A stretch of DNA of 64,000 nt from PGYR01 sp046290495 (GTDB lineage: Bacteria; Bacteroidota; Ignavibacteria; Kapaibacteriales; UBA2268), in assembly GCA_046290495.1 (NCBI GenBank), contig JBKAGT010000006.1:806001-870000 (forward strand). Direction: 5' to 3'. Shown here piece by piece: positions 63,670 to 64,000 of this stretch. The notes under the pieces were generated by a model. That model was not told the origin of the DNA. It worked only from the letters and a program-made list of their open reading frames with translations, and did no database searches. Made by a program: the position numbers and the translations under genes. How positions within the stretch are numbered: the stretch's first letter is position 1; the number at the start of each line of letters is the position of its first letter.

Positions 63670-64000
63670 CTACTTATTCTTCAACTTCTTTCTGTAAGTA
63701 TAAGCTGCATCGATAAATGATTCTGCAAGTGGGGTAGACAAGGGATGATCAGATTCTAGTCTCTCTGGATGCCATTGAACAGCCATCATCCAGCTTTTAA
63801 AAGATACATCTTTCCACTCATAAGCTTCAACAATTCCATCGGCAGTGTAGCCAGTAGGTTTCAGCTCTGGGGATAATTTATCAACCGCTTGGTGGTGATT
63901 GCTATTAACTACAGCTTCGTCAATCCCAGCTAATTCTTTAATTTTTGAGCCATCTTCTAACATTACCTTGTGCATGGCATCACCTTCATCTATCTGATGA
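63670..64000 (-). CDS. Gamma-glutamyl-GABA hydrolase-type (PuuD/peptidase C26) amidotransferase, partial
   Basis: The frame is open to the right edge: upstream of Met at 63975 it continues HQIDEGDA, so the N-terminal part (with the catalytic Cys) is outside the window. The C-terminal class-I glutamine amidotransferase motif AVQWHPERL carries the catalytic His and Glu. VVNSNHHQAVDKLSP and the domain end match the peptidase C26/PuuD group. It hydrolyses a gamma-glutamyl amide bond, for example gamma-glutamyl-GABA; the exact substrate is not visible. Confidence 0.9.
   Translation of the reverse strand, partial: HQIDEGDAMHKVMLEDGSKIKELAGIDEAVVNSNHHQAVDKLSPELKPTGYTADGIVEAYEWKDVSFKSWMMAVQWHPERLESDHPLSTPLAESFIDAAYTYRKKLKNK

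Noticed and set aside
1..64000. tRNA, rRNA or CRISPR arrays
   Set aside because: No cloverleaf, rRNA-like stretch or regularly spaced direct repeat was seen in the intergenic regions; the only repeats are non-regular palindromes.

Overview
The window looks like a chromosomal stretch from a free-living, AT-rich, Gram-negative member of the Fibrobacterota-Chlorobiota-Bacteroidota group. Four kinds of evidence point there: a Bacteroidota-type succinate dehydrogenase (five-helix cytochrome b558 plus flavoprotein), a 1598-residue secreted protein ending in a type IX secretion (T9SS) sorting domain, other T9SS-associated proteins (a PorW/SprE-like TPR lipoprotein, an OmpA/beta-propeller lipoprotein-like protein, a DUF4835 protein), and GIN-domain (DUF2807) and HhH-barrel outer-membrane proteins. 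IspG is the short ~380-residue form rather than the long form usual in classical Bacteroidetes, and several genes carry clear Shine-Dalgarno sequences. This fits a Kapabacteria/Ignavibacteria-like lineage better than Bacteroidia or Flavobacteriia. That placement is inference.

Layout. 1-2567 (minus): sdhC-sdhA, with sdhA running off the left edge. 2785-4481 (plus): an NSS-family amino-acid transporter with a 41-residue companion subunit, closed by a terminator. 4597-12780 (plus): an RluB-type pseudouridine synthase, a BatA-like VWA membrane protein, a PorW/SprE-like lipoprotein, an NtrB/NtrC-like two-component pair and an acidic partner gene. 12790-17217 (minus): gap-pgk-rhomboid-ispG. 17408-19186: two unrecognised small genes and a 600-base island full of different palindromes. 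19187-25419 (plus): exported C1-type peptidase, DASS transporter and an AddA/UvrD-like helicase-nuclease. 25405-27030 (minus): kbl with two small overlapping genes, one a DUF5522 Cys-rich protein. 27094-28611: a membrane glycosyltransferase-like protein. 28615-35730 (minus): a run of six co-directional genes (SpoU methylase, plsY, gpsA, OmpA/PD40 protein, pdxJ, asnB). 35816-41883: sugar epimerase, pgsA-like, ftsY, then radA-obgE, with one inverted membrane glycosyltransferase-like gene. 41894-45926: a receiver-only regulator, a GIN-domain protein, a small beta-barrel candidate, a TPR protein and a GT2 glycosyltransferase. 46206-57794: a large SDR-like protein, the T9SS cargo protein with its terminator, HIT, KdsD, RodZ-like, DUF2279, a GT2 with an apparent non-canonical start, and purM. 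57866-61565: DUF4835 and two overlapping outer-membrane barrel genes. 61566-63476: a second palindrome island followed by three unrecognised small genes. The right edge holds a partial class-I amidotransferase of the PuuD type.

Most of the window is housekeeping and envelope-building: phospholipid synthesis (gpsA, plsY, pgsA), isoprenoid, pyridoxine and purine steps, glycolysis, LPS/Kdo supply, membrane targeting and cell shape. No rRNA, tRNA, CRISPR array, intact insertion sequence, phage gene or integrase was recognised. The least explained parts are the two palindrome islands with their neighbouring unknown small genes, the glycosyltransferase whose frame lacks any ATG/GTG/TTG at the expected position, the acidic gene coupled to the NtrC-like regulator, and the small overlapping genes that are easy to miss.
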